A stretch of DNA of 13,215 bases from Candidatus Methanofastidiosum methylothiophilum (GCA_001587675.1 LNGD01000035.1:1-13215); one strand, 5' to 3'. Positions 1 to 6,448 are shown, counted from the first letter of the stretch. Notes: generated from the letters alone by a model not told the origin. Made by a program: numbers and translations.

Positions 1-2
1 GT

Positions 3-18
3 GATAAAGCCATTTATC
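3..18 (-). terminator. Small hairpin just after the winged-helix gene
   Basis: A perfect 6-bp inverted repeat, GATAAA and TTTATC, encloses a 4-nt loop directly after the stop codon of the minus-strand winged-helix gene. It could stabilise or terminate that transcript. It lies at the contig edge, so any following T-tract cannot be seen. A 6-bp repeat can arise by chance in such AT-rich DNA. Confidence 0.3.
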
Positions 19-234
19 TTACCATCTTTCAAATTTCTTTTCAGTTTCATCCTTTTTCTTTATTTGCCAGAGTAATATATCATCTTTCTTACAGCTTTCA
101 ATTTTTCCTTCTTCTTGTAATCTCAATAATAGTGATTTAGTTTTCAATAAGCTCTCTTTTGTTTTTTCACTAATTATTTCTGCAGAAAGGGGCGATTCTT
201 CATTCTCAAGCAATTTTAAAATTTTTTGATACAT
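19..234 (-). CDS. Small winged-helix (wHTH) DNA-binding protein, 71 aa
   Basis: A small, highly charged protein with the layout of a winged helix-turn-helix: helix 1 at about residues 3-11, a PLSAEIISEKT helix at 15-26, a recognition-like helix at 27-42, then a two-strand wing at 44-59 (GKIES...DDILLWQI). Such domains bind DNA, or sit in single-domain archaeal transcription or RNA-polymerase-associated factors. The ATG at 234 is favoured because AAGGTGG, a good archaeal Shine-Dalgarno sequence, sits about 7 nt upstream. The long region between this gene and the divergent lipoate-ligase gene carries a large inverted repeat that would form the 5' leader of this mRNA. The target is unknown and the wHTH call is by pattern only. 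The protein has a single cysteine and no metal-binding motif. Confidence 0.6.
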   Translation of the reverse strand: MYQKILKLLENEESPLSAEIISEKTKESLLKTKSLLLRLQEEGKIESCKKDDILLWQIKKKDETEKKFERW

Positions 235-240
235 AAGATA

Positions 241-247
241 CCACCTT
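241..247 (-). promoter_or_regulatory. Shine-Dalgarno of the winged-helix gene
   Basis: Read on the minus strand this is AAGGTGG, close to the archaeal consensus GGAGGTGA, about 7 nt before the ATG at 234. It supports that start and implies a leadered mRNA, unlike the leaderless genes elsewhere in the window. Confidence 0.55.
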
Positions 248-258
248 AAGCCCTAAGA

Positions 259-330
259 GGGAAGGGAAATTTAGCACTAGAGGTGAAAAAATATGAGAGG
301 ATTCTAAATTTTTCCTCCATTTCCCTTCCC
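259..330 (-). repeat. Large perfect inverted repeat in the leader of the winged-helix gene
   Basis: Positions 259-270 (GGGAAGGGAAAT) and 319-330 (ATTTCCCTTCCC) are perfect reverse complements of 12 bp with a 48-nt spacer. The stem can extend through 270-274 with 304-308. An alternative small hairpin pairs 297-301 with 313-317. A TATA-like box at 351-360 would start minus-strand transcription near 330, exactly at the outer edge of the stem, so the mRNA would begin with this structure. It may be a structured regulatory leader or, at the DNA level, an operator shared by the divergent genes. Confidence 0.5.
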
Positions 331-350
331 AATTGTTTTGATTATCTAAA

Positions 351-360
351 CATATAAATA
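351..360. promoter_or_regulatory. TATA box of the lipoate-ligase gene, possibly bidirectional
   Basis: CATATAAATA is centred about 27 nt upstream of the GTG at 383, predicting a leaderless transcript. Its complement (TATTTATATG) is also TATA-like and would place a minus-strand start near 330, at the outer edge of the inverted repeat upstream of the winged-helix gene. Confidence 0.55.
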
Positions 361-382
361 GTTTTCTATTGGTATCTTCATT

Positions 383-1111
383 GTGAGATATTTAGGTTAT
401 AGGCAAGATAATGGGTTTCTTTCGATGGGAATTGACGAGGCCCTCTTAATCTTAAGAAGTGAAGATAAAATTGACGATACCTTTAGATTTTATTCCTTTT
501 CTCCATCATGCGTTTCAATAGGATATTTCCAGAATATAAATCTATCAATTGATTTAGATTTTTGTGATAAAAATAAAATAGATTTTGTTAGAAGGATAAC
601 TGGCGGTGGTAATGTTTTTCATGATTCTCTTGGTGAGATTACCTACTCTATTATTATATCCGAAGATAAAGTTCCTGGAGACATCCTTAATTCTTTCGAG
701 TTTTTATACAAAGGAGTATTGAAAGGATTAGAAAAACTAAATATCTTTCCGGAATTTAAACCATTAAATGATTTAGCTTTGAATTCAAAGAAGATATCTG
801 GGTCTGCACAGACAAGAAAAAATGGAGTAATTCTGCAGCATGGTACTGTAATGTATAATACAAATATAGATATAATGGAGAAAGTTCTTAAAATACCTAA
901 TAAAAAAGTAGATGTTAAAAAAAGAGTTACTACTCTTTACAATGAAGGATTTAGATATGATAAAGATATTATAATTGATAATCTAAAAAAAGGATTCATA
1001 GATATATTTGGTAAAATAAAAGAGGATAAAATTAATAATAAAGAATTAGAAATAGCAAAAAAATTAGCGAATGAAAAATACAGTAGTATAAATTGGAATT
1101 TTAGAAGATAA
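383..1111 (+). CDS. lplA: Lipoate-protein ligase A, catalytic (N-terminal) domain
   Basis: A biotin/lipoate A/B ligase family protein of 242 aa. It activates lipoate as lipoyl-AMP and transfers it to a lysine of an acceptor such as GcvH or an E2 subunit. Visible hallmarks are the RRITGGGNVFHD loop (residues 70-81), NDL (129-131), and KKISGSAQ (136-143) whose second lysine, K137, matches the adenylate-binding lysine of the family, followed by QHGTVM (152-157). Bacterial LplA has an extra C-terminal domain that is missing here. In archaea that part is usually a separate gene (LplB), and none is visible in this window. The GTG start is chosen because a TATA box lies about 27 nt upstream, implying a leaderless transcript. 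The gene converges on UPF0201 with a 3-nt gap. Specificity could also be octanoate transfer. Confidence 0.85.
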   Translation: MRYLGYRQDNGFLSMGIDEALLILRSEDKIDDTFRFYSFSPSCVSIGYFQNINLSIDLDFCDKNKIDFVRRITGGGNVFHDSLGEITYSIIISEDKVPGDILNSFEFLYKGVLKGLEKLNIFPEFKPLNDLALNSKKISGSAQTRKNGVILQHGTVMYNTNIDIMEKVLKIPNKKVDVKKRVTTLYNEGFRYDKDIIIDNLKKGFIDIFGKIKEDKINNKELEIAKKLANEKYSSINWNFRR

Positions 1112-1114
1112 TCC

Positions 1115-1492
1115 TCAAATTGTTTTAGGAATTATTTTATCGATAAATTCACAAGGATCTTTAATATAAATTTTAACTCTTATCGGACCTAATGGGGATT
1201 CTTTGGATAAATTTAATCTTCCTGCATAAGCAGCTTGCTTGTTAATTGAAAAAGAAATTTTATCCCCTCTAGCGCCTTCTTTTAATACCATATTAACGCT
1301 ATCTCTTATTGCTTCAGAGTAAGTTAATTCAATAAATCTTGACAATACTCCATCTTCTTCTGAATATCCTATAATTTCATCTTCTTTTTCTTCTATTATT
1401 ATCTCTGGAAAAATGTTCAATATCGATTTCTTAACTTTCATAGGGTCTTCAGTATTCTTTACTTCAGCACTTACTTTAATCTTAAAGCTCAT
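1115..1492 (-). CDS. UPF0201 family protein (archaeal, RNA-binding-like fold)
   Basis: A 125-aa archaeal protein of the UPF0201 (COG1325-type) family. It is small, without catalytic motifs, and rich in alternating strands and helices. The conserved core is GARGDKISFSINKQAAYAGRLN followed by PLGPIRVKIY near the C-terminus. Structural genomics work suggested an RNA-binding-like fold and a link to exosome or RNA metabolism, but the function is unknown. I chose the ATG at 1492, giving MSFKIKVSAEV, because this begins the first predicted strand. Upstream in-frame starts would add 17 residues lying inside the kinase-like gene. The gene overlaps the end of the UPF0200 gene by 11 nt, indicating translational coupling. 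UPF0200 and UPF0201 are neighbours in many archaea and are fused in some (recalled from family knowledge). Confidence 0.75.
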   Translation of the reverse strand: MSFKIKVSAEVKNTEDPMKVKKSILNIFPEIIIEEKEDEIIGYSEEDGVLSRFIELTYSEAIRDSVNMVLKEGARGDKISFSINKQAAYAGRLNLSKESPLGPIRVKIYIKDPCEFIDKIIPKTI

Positions 1493-2009
1493 ATTTTTTA
1501 ATAACCTCATTGATATTACTTCTAAAATCTTCGATTCCCTCATTATTGTTAATAATGATATCTGACAGTGCTAGAGCTTCACCTAATCCCCAAGAAAGCT
1601 CTCGTAGATCTCTCTTATGAAAATCATCAAAGTTTTTTGGATCGTCTTCTCTTCCTCTATTTTTTAGTCTCTCGTATCTTAAGGTAGGCGATGTATGTAT
1701 CCCAATAAGAAAGAAATTTATTTCTTTTCTAAATCTTTCTACTTCTTTTATCCCTCTTATTCCTTCAATAATAAATTTATCATCATGACTCTCTCTAATC
1801 TTATTAAGTGTCAAAATAGCTATTGCATCTAGACCTTCCTTATCTCGAAGCATTTGTGCGACTTTTCCACTTTGTTCTAATGGGTATCCTCTTTTCACTG
1901 TTTCTTCTCTAACTATGTCGCCCATTGATATAAATCTATAACCAAAATTTAGAGCTACATTAAGGAATTCACTTTTCCCAGAACCCGGCATTCCCACTAT
2001 TGCTATCAT
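1482..2009 (-). CDS. UPF0200 family P-loop kinase-like protein (dephospho-CoA-kinase-like)
   Basis: A 175-aa nucleotide kinase-like protein. The Walker A motif GMPGSGKS spans residues 6-13, followed by a MGDIVREE segment resembling the substrate-binding region of dephospho-CoA and adenylate kinases. There is a conserved IEGIRG stretch near residue 97 and a lid-like RGREDDPKNFDDFHKRDLRE segment around 118-137. The C-terminus contains the ALSDIIINN pattern typical of the CoaE/UPF0200 group. The substrate is unproven; dephospho-CoA has been proposed for relatives, but other archaeal dephospho-CoA kinases belong to a different family (DUF359). The ATG overlaps the TldE stop codon (ATGA), with GGTGAT just upstream as ribosome binding site. 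Its end overlaps UPF0201. The three genes form one coupled operon. Confidence 0.75.
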   Translation of the reverse strand: MIAIVGMPGSGKSEFLNVALNFGYRFISMGDIVREETVKRGYPLEQSGKVAQMLRDKEGLDAIAILTLNKIRESHDDKFIIEGIRGIKEVERFRKEINFFLIGIHTSPTLRYERLKNRGREDDPKNFDDFHKRDLRELSWGLGEALALSDIIINNNEGIEDFRSNINEVIKKYEL

Positions 2010-3280
2010 CCAATCACCCTAGCCTCAGATACAATTGAAGGAGTTATTAAACCTCCTGTGTCCTTTATTTCGCCATAAACCCCTTTAACTTTTTCTAAAA
2101 GCTCAAAAACGTTTCCAGTTATCATACCCTGTTTTATGGGGTGTTTTTTTTCTCCTTTTTCAACATAAAAACCACTTGAGATTTCAACAGAGAAGTCTCC
2201 GGATATGGGATTTGCAGTATGGGCACCCCGCAATTCGTTAATAATAAATCCTTGTTTTATACAATCAATTTTTTCTCCTTCGACAATAAAATTAGTTATT
2301 CCAATAGAGGGCAGAGACTTGTAATCTCTATCTGAGTTACCTGTTGATTCAACTCCAAATTTTTTTGCATAAAAATCATCGTATAAATATTGTTTTAATA
2401 CTCCTTTCTCTATAATGACATTCCTTTTTGTCGGATTCCCATCTCCATCAAAGTTAGAAGAAGCAACTCCATAATCAATTCTTCCATCATCTATAATTGT
2501 AAGATTTGTTATTTTTTCACCTATTTTTTCTTTAAGAAAACTCCTATTTTTATCAACACTGTCAGCATATAGATGAGGTATAAAAGTGTTGGATAATAAA
2601 GATGAAACAGCTTCGGGTTCAAGTATGACATCACAATTCATTGACCTTATTTTTTTTGCATTACTAGTTTCTTTAGCTTTAGTAGCTGCTTTTTGTCCTA
2701 TAACTAAGAAATCAAATTTTTTCTTCATAATATTAAAATCAAATCCTGTAGAAACATCATCATTTTTATAGATAGAAGAAATATATCCAAAAAGTGTTGC
2801 ATATTTCTGAATTCCAGATATGCCCGTTGAGCTAGCTATTGCCTCTTCGTTAAATGTAAGATTGGCACTACCAGAGGAAGGAGTGCCCCCATTTTCTTCA
2901 CATCCTTTTATCATATCAATACAATACTCCATCAACTCTTCAGAAGAAATTGAATACAATATTTTATCTACTAAATTGATTTTCTTAATTGATTTAGGAG
3001 ATGGGAGACTAACGAAGTCTTCTCTAGGCCTTGAGACTCTCAAGACTTTATACGCAGTTTTAACACAATCTTCTAAGGAATTCATATTGTTTGTAAATGA
3101 GAATCCTTGGTTCTTTCCTTTAACTACTCTCACCCCTATTCCTATAGTTTCTTTTTCTTCACCTATTTCTACATTATTTTTTTCAATATCATAAGAAATA
3201 ACTTTAATTTTTTGAGCAAAAACATCTCCATCGGTATTAATGAGTTTCATTGTTTTTTCAACAATTTCTTCTATATCCAT
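2006..3280 (-). CDS. tldE: TldE/PmbA family protein (metalloprotease TldD/TldE complex subunit)
   Basis: A 424-aa protein of the TldD/PmbA family. The C-terminal signature GAHTANPISGDFSVEISSGFYVEKG is the PmbA/TldE type. I see no HExxxH zinc motif, so this is the non-catalytic partner and not TldD. In bacteria TldD and TldE form a heterodimeric protease that trims peptides such as microcin or CcdA precursors; archaeal substrates are unknown. No TldD gene lies in the window. The ATG at 3280 is favoured over the one at 3301 because an AGGTG ribosome binding site lies 5 nt before it, and because a TATA-like GCATAAATA lies about 26 nt upstream; both arguments exclude the longer form. The gene heads a coupled operon with UPF0200 and UPF0201. 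Confidence 0.8.
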   Translation of the reverse strand: MDIEEIVEKTMKLINTDGDVFAQKIKVISYDIEKNNVEIGEEKETIGIGVRVVKGKNQGFSFTNNMNSLEDCVKTAYKVLRVSRPREDFVSLPSPKSIKKINLVDKILYSISSEELMEYCIDMIKGCEENGGTPSSGSANLTFNEEAIASSTGISGIQKYATLFGYISSIYKNDDVSTGFDFNIMKKKFDFLVIGQKAATKAKETSNAKKIRSMNCDVILEPEAVSSLLSNTFIPHLYADSVDKNRSFLKEKIGEKITNLTIIDDGRIDYGVASSNFDGDGNPTKRNVIIEKGVLKQYLYDDFYAKKFGVESTGNSDRDYKSLPSIGITNFIVEGEKIDCIKQGFIINELRGAHTANPISGDFSVEISSGFYVEKGEKKHPIKQGMITGNVFELLEKVKGVYGEIKDTGGLITPSIVSEARVIG

Positions 3281-3363
3281 TTTTACACCTATTATTTCCA
3301 TTATTTATGCATTAAAAATGTTTCTTCTTATTATGTAAGATGAATAAAAAATTAAACTCAAAC

Positions 3364-3373
3364 TATTTAAATA
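3364..3373 (+). promoter_or_regulatory. TATA box of scpB
   Basis: TATTTAAATA is centred 24-25 nt before the ATG at 3393, which predicts transcription starting at or beside the start codon (leaderless mRNA). Confidence 0.6.
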
Positions 3374-3392
3374 AAAAAGTAACATTAAGTAC

Positions 3393-3905
3393 ATGGACAT
3401 AGCAAAGGACAAGGCTTCTATAGAAGCAATTCTGTTCATTTCTGGAGAACCTATTCCTATCTCTAAACTTATGAAAAAATTAAACATGAAAGACAGAGAA
3501 TATGTAGAAGGATTAATTGAAAATCTTTCTAAAGACTACCGTGATAGGGGGAGTTCAATAGAGATAATAAGAGCTGTAGAAGACAGATATACAATGCAAG
3601 TAAGGAACGAGTATTCTCTATTGACTGCTGATTTTGCACCTAAGTCTGAAATTAGAGGGGGGGTATTGAAAACTTTGGCCATTATAGCCTATAAACAGCC
3701 ACTTAAAAAATCTGATTTAGTAAAATATCGTGGAAGTCAATGTTATGAACACGTTAAAATTCTAGTCGAAGCAGGTTTATTAGATGCAGAACCTTGTGGC
3801 AAAACAAAAATATTAAAGACCACTTCTAAATTTTCTGAGATATATGGGCTTGAGTCTTCAACACCTACAGAGATAAGAAAATTCATGGAAAGTATAATAA
3901 AATAA
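3393..3905 (+). CDS. scpB: Segregation and condensation protein B (ScpB)
   Basis: A 170-aa ScpB homologue, the winged-helix dimer subunit of the SMC-kleisin condensin complex that compacts and separates chromosomes. The N-terminal AILFISGEPIPISKLMKKL segment (about residues 12-30) is the family signature. It is followed by the first winged helix, and by the second, which contains LKTLAIIAYKQPLKKSDLVKYRGSQCYEHVKILVEAGLL (about 92-130). The length fits the family (roughly 160-200 aa). The partners smc and scpA are not adjacent here, although they often sit next to scpB in bacteria. A TATA box 25 nt upstream indicates its own leaderless promoter. The next gene begins 32 nt downstream but has a separate TATA box. 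Confidence 0.88.
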   Translation: MDIAKDKASIEAILFISGEPIPISKLMKKLNMKDREYVEGLIENLSKDYRDRGSSIEIIRAVEDRYTMQVRNEYSLLTADFAPKSEIRGGVLKTLAIIAYKQPLKKSDLVKYRGSQCYEHVKILVEAGLLDAEPCGKTKILKTTSKFSEIYGLESSTPTEIRKFMESIIK

Positions 3906-3910
3906 AAACT

Positions 3911-3920
3911 TTTATAAATA
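3911..3920 (+). promoter_or_regulatory. TATA box of the methanogenesis-marker-2-like gene
   Basis: TTTATAAATA is centred about 23 nt before the ATG at 3938, inside the 32-nt gap after scpB. It indicates an independent, probably leaderless promoter. Confidence 0.55.
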
Positions 3921-3937
3921 TTTTAACATTTAGCCGC

Positions 3938-4909
3938 ATGATGAAAAATATGGCAGACCTTGACAGAATCGTTCATGAAATTAGAAATTATGAAGGCGTT
4001 AAACGAAAAAATCCAATAAAACATCTAATTAACCAGTTTAAGTCTTATTCTAATTATGGGAGCACCGTCATTGATTTTGGTGATGACGCCGCTGTCCTAA
4101 AAGGTGACTGTAATTATCTCCTTTTCGCTGCCGATGGGATTTGGGCGAACCTTCTCAATGATCTATTCTGGGCCGGATACTGCTCTGTACTTGTCAATGT
4201 CAATGATATTTATGCAATGGGTGGAACCCCAATTGCAATGGTAAATATAATGTCCTTAAAGAAGAGTGACAATTGTAAGGATTTACTTGAAGGAATTAAA
4301 ACTGGATGTGATAAATTTAAAGTCCCAATGGTAGGGGGGCACTTACACCCAGATACTGAAAGTACTACAGTTTCAGTTTCAATAATGGGAAACGCTACAA
4401 AAATTCTTTCAAGTTTTGAAGCTAAGAAAGATGAAGATGTTATTCTTGCCATGGATATGGATGGCCGACGATATAATAAATTTCTTAACTGGGACACCAC
4501 TCTAAAAAAGTCATCTGAAGAGTGTCTTTCAAAGTTAAAAGTAATGAATGAAATTGCTGAAAAGGAACTTTCATTTGCCGCAAAAGATATTTCTAACCCT
4601 GGCATACTAGGTACCATTGGAATGTTACTCGAGACATCAAGAAAAGGTGCCGTTATTTATGTAGATGAAATTCAAAGACCAGAAAATCTTGATTTCATTG
4701 ATTGGCTAAAAATTTATCCTGGCTATGGATTTACTCTCACTTCTGCTCCTGAGAATACAGATCAAATATTAAATCTTTTCAAAAAGCAAAAAGTAGAGGC
4801 TAGAGTTATTGGTAAAGTAACTGATGATAATGTAATGAGTTTAATTAGCGATAATCAAAAAAAGACTTTATTCGATTTCAAAACTGATATCATAACTGGA
4901 ATTAAATAA
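3938..4909 (+). CDS. AIR synthase-related protein, resembles methanogenesis marker protein 2
   Basis: A 323-aa member of the PurM/SelD/HypE/ThiL superfamily of ATP-dependent enzymes. ATP-binding hallmarks are FGDDAAVL (47-54), ADGIW (65-69), VNVNDIYAMGGTPIA (86-100) and a VGGHLHPDT loop (132-140). The C-terminal half carries DISNPGILGTIGMLLE (217-232). The overall pattern, including the ILAMDMDGR and WDTTLKK segments, fits the protein called methanogenesis marker 2, conserved in methanogens but without an assigned reaction; it may phosphorylate or activate a cofactor or metal-site precursor. It is not PurM or ThiL by context. The first ATG is used because a TATA box lies 23 nt upstream; internal methionines at residues 2 and 5 are alternatives. 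A cysteine-rich DUF1847 gene follows after 35 nt. Confidence 0.75.
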   Translation: MMKNMADLDRIVHEIRNYEGVKRKNPIKHLINQFKSYSNYGSTVIDFGDDAAVLKGDCNYLLFAADGIWANLLNDLFWAGYCSVLVNVNDIYAMGGTPIAMVNIMSLKKSDNCKDLLEGIKTGCDKFKVPMVGGHLHPDTESTTVSVSIMGNATKILSSFEAKKDEDVILAMDMDGRRYNKFLNWDTTLKKSSEECLSKLKVMNEIAEKELSFAAKDISNPGILGTIGMLLETSRKGAVIYVDEIQRPENLDFIDWLKIYPGYGFTLTSAPENTDQILNLFKKQKVEARVIGKVTDDNVMSLISDNQKKTLFDFKTDIITGIK

Positions 4910-4916
4910 GTAACTC

Positions 4917-4926
4917 TTTTATATTA
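4917..4926 (+). promoter_or_regulatory. TATA box of the DUF1847 gene
   Basis: TTTTATATTA is centred 23-24 nt before the ATG at 4945, within a 35-nt intergenic gap. It points to a separate leaderless promoter and not simple read-through. Confidence 0.5.
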
Positions 4927-4944
4927 ATTCTTCTAGAATTCTGT

Positions 4945-5538
4945 ATGAGATGTAATGATTGTGAAGATTCCTTTTGTATGGAAGGAATCAATTGTTATGA
5001 TAAAGAGATAAGTGAATATGCCGAAAATGAAATCAAAAAAGAAGAAAATCTTAATTTCTATATAACTTCTACAGAACTTGAAGTAGATGCATATATGAAA
5101 TTACCTCGGGTTCTTGAACTAATTGAATTTGCAAAAAGAATGAATTACAAGAAACTTGGAATTGCATCATGTGTTGGATTAAAAAATGAATCTCAAGTTC
5201 TGACGGGGCTTCTTATAGAGAAAGGATTTGAAGTATCTCTTGCTATCTGTAAAACATGTGGGATTGGAAAAGGAACTTTTGGGGTAGCTAAAACTTTATC
5301 TGGAGATCTTAATGAAGCTTCTTGTAATCCAATTGGTCAGGCAAAATTGTTAGAGAATGAGAAGACCGAATTCAATATAGTGGTAGGATTATGTGTTGGA
5401 CATGACTCACTATTTATTAAATATTCAAAAGCCCCAACTACTGTTTTGATAGTAAAAGATAGAGTATTAGCACATAATACTGTTGGAGCGTTGTATTCCA
5501 ATTATTGGATTAAAAAAATTAAGAGTTATAACTTATAG
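4945..5538 (+). CDS. DUF1847 cysteine-rich, probable metal-binding protein
   Basis: A 197-aa soluble protein matching DUF1847, found in methanogens and anaerobic bacteria and of unknown function. The N-terminus has a cysteine cluster (C3, C6, C11, C17). Further cysteines are C76 (ASCVGLKNES), C102 and C105 (ICKTCGIGKG), C127 (ASCNPIGQA) and C150 in VGLCVGHDSLF, next to H153. Nine cysteines in under 200 residues suggest bound metal or an Fe-S cluster. No ATPase or transmembrane segment is seen. It follows the AIR-synthase-like gene and converges on a NifX-family gene, overlapping it by 6 nt, so several metal-cofactor-type proteins meet here. Start: the ATG lies 23-24 nt after a TATA box. The family call is confident; the function is unknown. 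Confidence 0.78.
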   Translation: MRCNDCEDSFCMEGINCYDKEISEYAENEIKKEENLNFYITSTELEVDAYMKLPRVLELIEFAKRMNYKKLGIASCVGLKNESQVLTGLLIEKGFEVSLAICKTCGIGKGTFGVAKTLSGDLNEASCNPIGQAKLLENEKTEFNIVVGLCVGHDSLFIKYSKAPTTVLIVKDRVLAHNTVGALYSNYWIKKIKSYNL

Positions 5539-5907
5539 GTTCTTAGGGGGATTACATGAAGACTTATCGCTTGAAAATCTTTCTAGTTCTCCTTTGATAA
5601 ATTTTTCAATTACTTCACTCACTTTTTCTCTTTTAGTGAAAAATAAATCAAATCCCTGCTCTCTAAGAATCTCCATTGCTCGTGGGCCTAAGTTTGAACA
5701 GATAACTACTCCAACATTCTTTTTTAAGAGTAATTCCACTGGACTTTCAGAACCACCATAATGGTCACTTGTATTATCTATTATTTCTACATTGCTTATT
5801 TTATTATCAACTATTTCAACAACAGTATAGGTAGGGGCCATACCAAAGTGATTGAAAATAATATCTGAGAGGCCTCCCTTCGAATCTGTTGGCACGGCAA
5901 TTTTCAT
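5533..5907 (-). CDS. NifX/NifB-type dinitrogenase iron-molybdenum cofactor-binding family protein
   Basis: A 124-aa COG1433-type protein. The family core is visible: MKIAVPTDSKGGLSDIIFNHFGMAPTYTVVE (1-31), with the conserved histidine-phenylalanine pair H20-F21, then a VGVVICSNLGPRAMEILREQGFDLFF segment (65-90) with C70. Members bind Fe-S or Fe-Mo type clusters and act as carriers, but stand-alone archaeal members need not be linked to nitrogen fixation, and no nif gene lies here. The C-terminus (SSDKSSCNPP) adds one cysteine, C118. It lies 17 nt downstream of the DUF134 gene on the same strand, a pairing common in archaea and anaerobes, so the two are probably co-transcribed. A GAGGG stretch precedes the ATG. 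Confidence 0.82.
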   Translation of the reverse strand: MKIAVPTDSKGGLSDIIFNHFGMAPTYTVVEIVDNKISNVEIIDNTSDHYGGSESPVELLLKKNVGVVICSNLGPRAMEILREQGFDLFFTKREKVSEVIEKFIKGELERFSSDKSSCNPPKNL

Positions 5908-5924
5908 ATCATACCCTCTCGTAA

Positions 5925-6362
5925 TTAAATATTCCTGTTAAATTTTCGGTGGCAACTAATAGCATCATCTATTATTCTACTTTTACATTTCGGGCAAATT
6001 ATTGATTCTTCGTTGGGTAGGGTGTTAGTTTCCCATATATGTTTACAATTTTGGCATTCATAGTGTCTTAACCCCATCTTATAATCCCCGCCATATATTT
6101 CAATTGCCTTAGAATTTACTAGTGCGTCAGAAACTTTCTTTCTTGCCTCTTTTAATATTCTATGAAAAGTTGGTTGCGATACACCCATTTTTTCAGATGC
6201 TTCAGTCTGTTCTAAACCTAATAAATCTTTTAATCTAATTGCCTCAAGTTCTTCAAAAGTGAGTTGTATAATATCAAGATTATCAAGTGGAACGCCTCTT
6301 GGTTTAAAATATCGTGCTTTTGTATCCACATAAATGCATCTTTTCTTTCTGGCCCTAGGCAT
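5925..6362 (-). CDS. UPF0251/DUF134 DNA-binding protein with zinc-ribbon tail
   Basis: A 145-aa COG1342-type predicted transcription factor. The N-terminus (MPRARKKRCI...FKPRGVPL) is the family signature. A sigma-70 region-4-like helix-turn-helix lies at about 33-75, with QTEASEKMGVSQPTFHRILKEARKK as the recognition core. The C-terminal third looks like a zinc ribbon: C103/C106 and C123/C126, followed by C137-H138. The gene immediately precedes a NifX-family gene, its usual partner, suggesting that it regulates that gene or responds to the same metal cofactor. A perfect 9-bp inverted repeat flanks its probable promoter, one copy covering its own start codon, which suggests autoregulation. The divergent neighbour is a potassium channel gene, 86 bp away. 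Confidence 0.82.
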   Translation of the reverse strand: MPRARKKRCIYVDTKARYFKPRGVPLDNLDIIQLTFEELEAIRLKDLLGLEQTEASEKMGVSQPTFHRILKEARKKVSDALVNSKAIEIYGGDYKMGLRHYECQNCKHIWETNTLPNEESIICPKCKSRIIDDAISCHRKFNRNI

Positions 6363-6402
6363 AAAATAAAAATATATTATCTAATTAAAAAACTTATGCC
6401 TA
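6356..6402. promoter_or_regulatory. Candidate operator: perfect inverted repeat around the DUF134 promoter
   Basis: TAGGCATAA at 6356-6364 and TTATGCCTA at 6394-6402 are exact reverse complements with a 29-nt spacer. The left copy covers the DUF134 start codon. The right copy lies just upstream of a TATA-like stretch (TTTTTAATTA on the minus strand, 6382-6391). The half-sites are the least AT-rich part of this gap. The layout suits repression by a dimer or pair of dimers, most simply the DUF134 protein itself. Inferred from sequence only. Confidence 0.45.
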
Positions 6403-6419
6403 AATATCTGTATAATAAA

Positions 6420-6429
6420 TTTATATATA
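6420..6429 (+). promoter_or_regulatory. TATA box of the potassium channel gene
   Basis: TTTATATATA is centred 24-25 nt before the ATG at 6449, predicting a leaderless transcript for the full-length channel. Confidence 0.6.
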
Positions 6430-6448
6430 TGGATGGAATAAATATTTT

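Noticed and set aside
2820..3194. Plus-strand open frame of 124 codons opposite tldE
   Set aside because: It lies wholly within the well-supported tldE gene, has no promoter or ribosome binding site, and its protein is low-complexity Ser/Leu/Ile-rich as expected from an antisense frame.
2006..3280. Catalytic zinc protease motif in the TldD/PmbA-family gene
   Set aside because: No HExxxH-type motif was found; the PmbA-type GAHTANPISGDF signature is present instead, so it is TldE and not TldD.
3299..3301. Upstream ATG as the tldE start
   Set aside because: The TATA-like box directly adjoins it and the ribosome binding site AGGTG lies downstream of it, both pointing to the ATG at 3280.
4210..4617. 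Minus-strand open frame of 135 codons opposite the marker-2-like gene
   Set aside because: It is a shadow of a conserved gene, with no recognisable domain and no translation signals.
5483..5761. Plus-strand open frame over the DUF1847/NifX junction
   Set aside because: It starts inside DUF1847 and runs antisense to the NifX gene. Both real genes have strong family matches.
5533..5907. Evidence for nitrogen fixation from the NifX-family gene
   Set aside because: Stand-alone members of this family are common in non-diazotrophs, and no nitrogenase or nifB gene is present.
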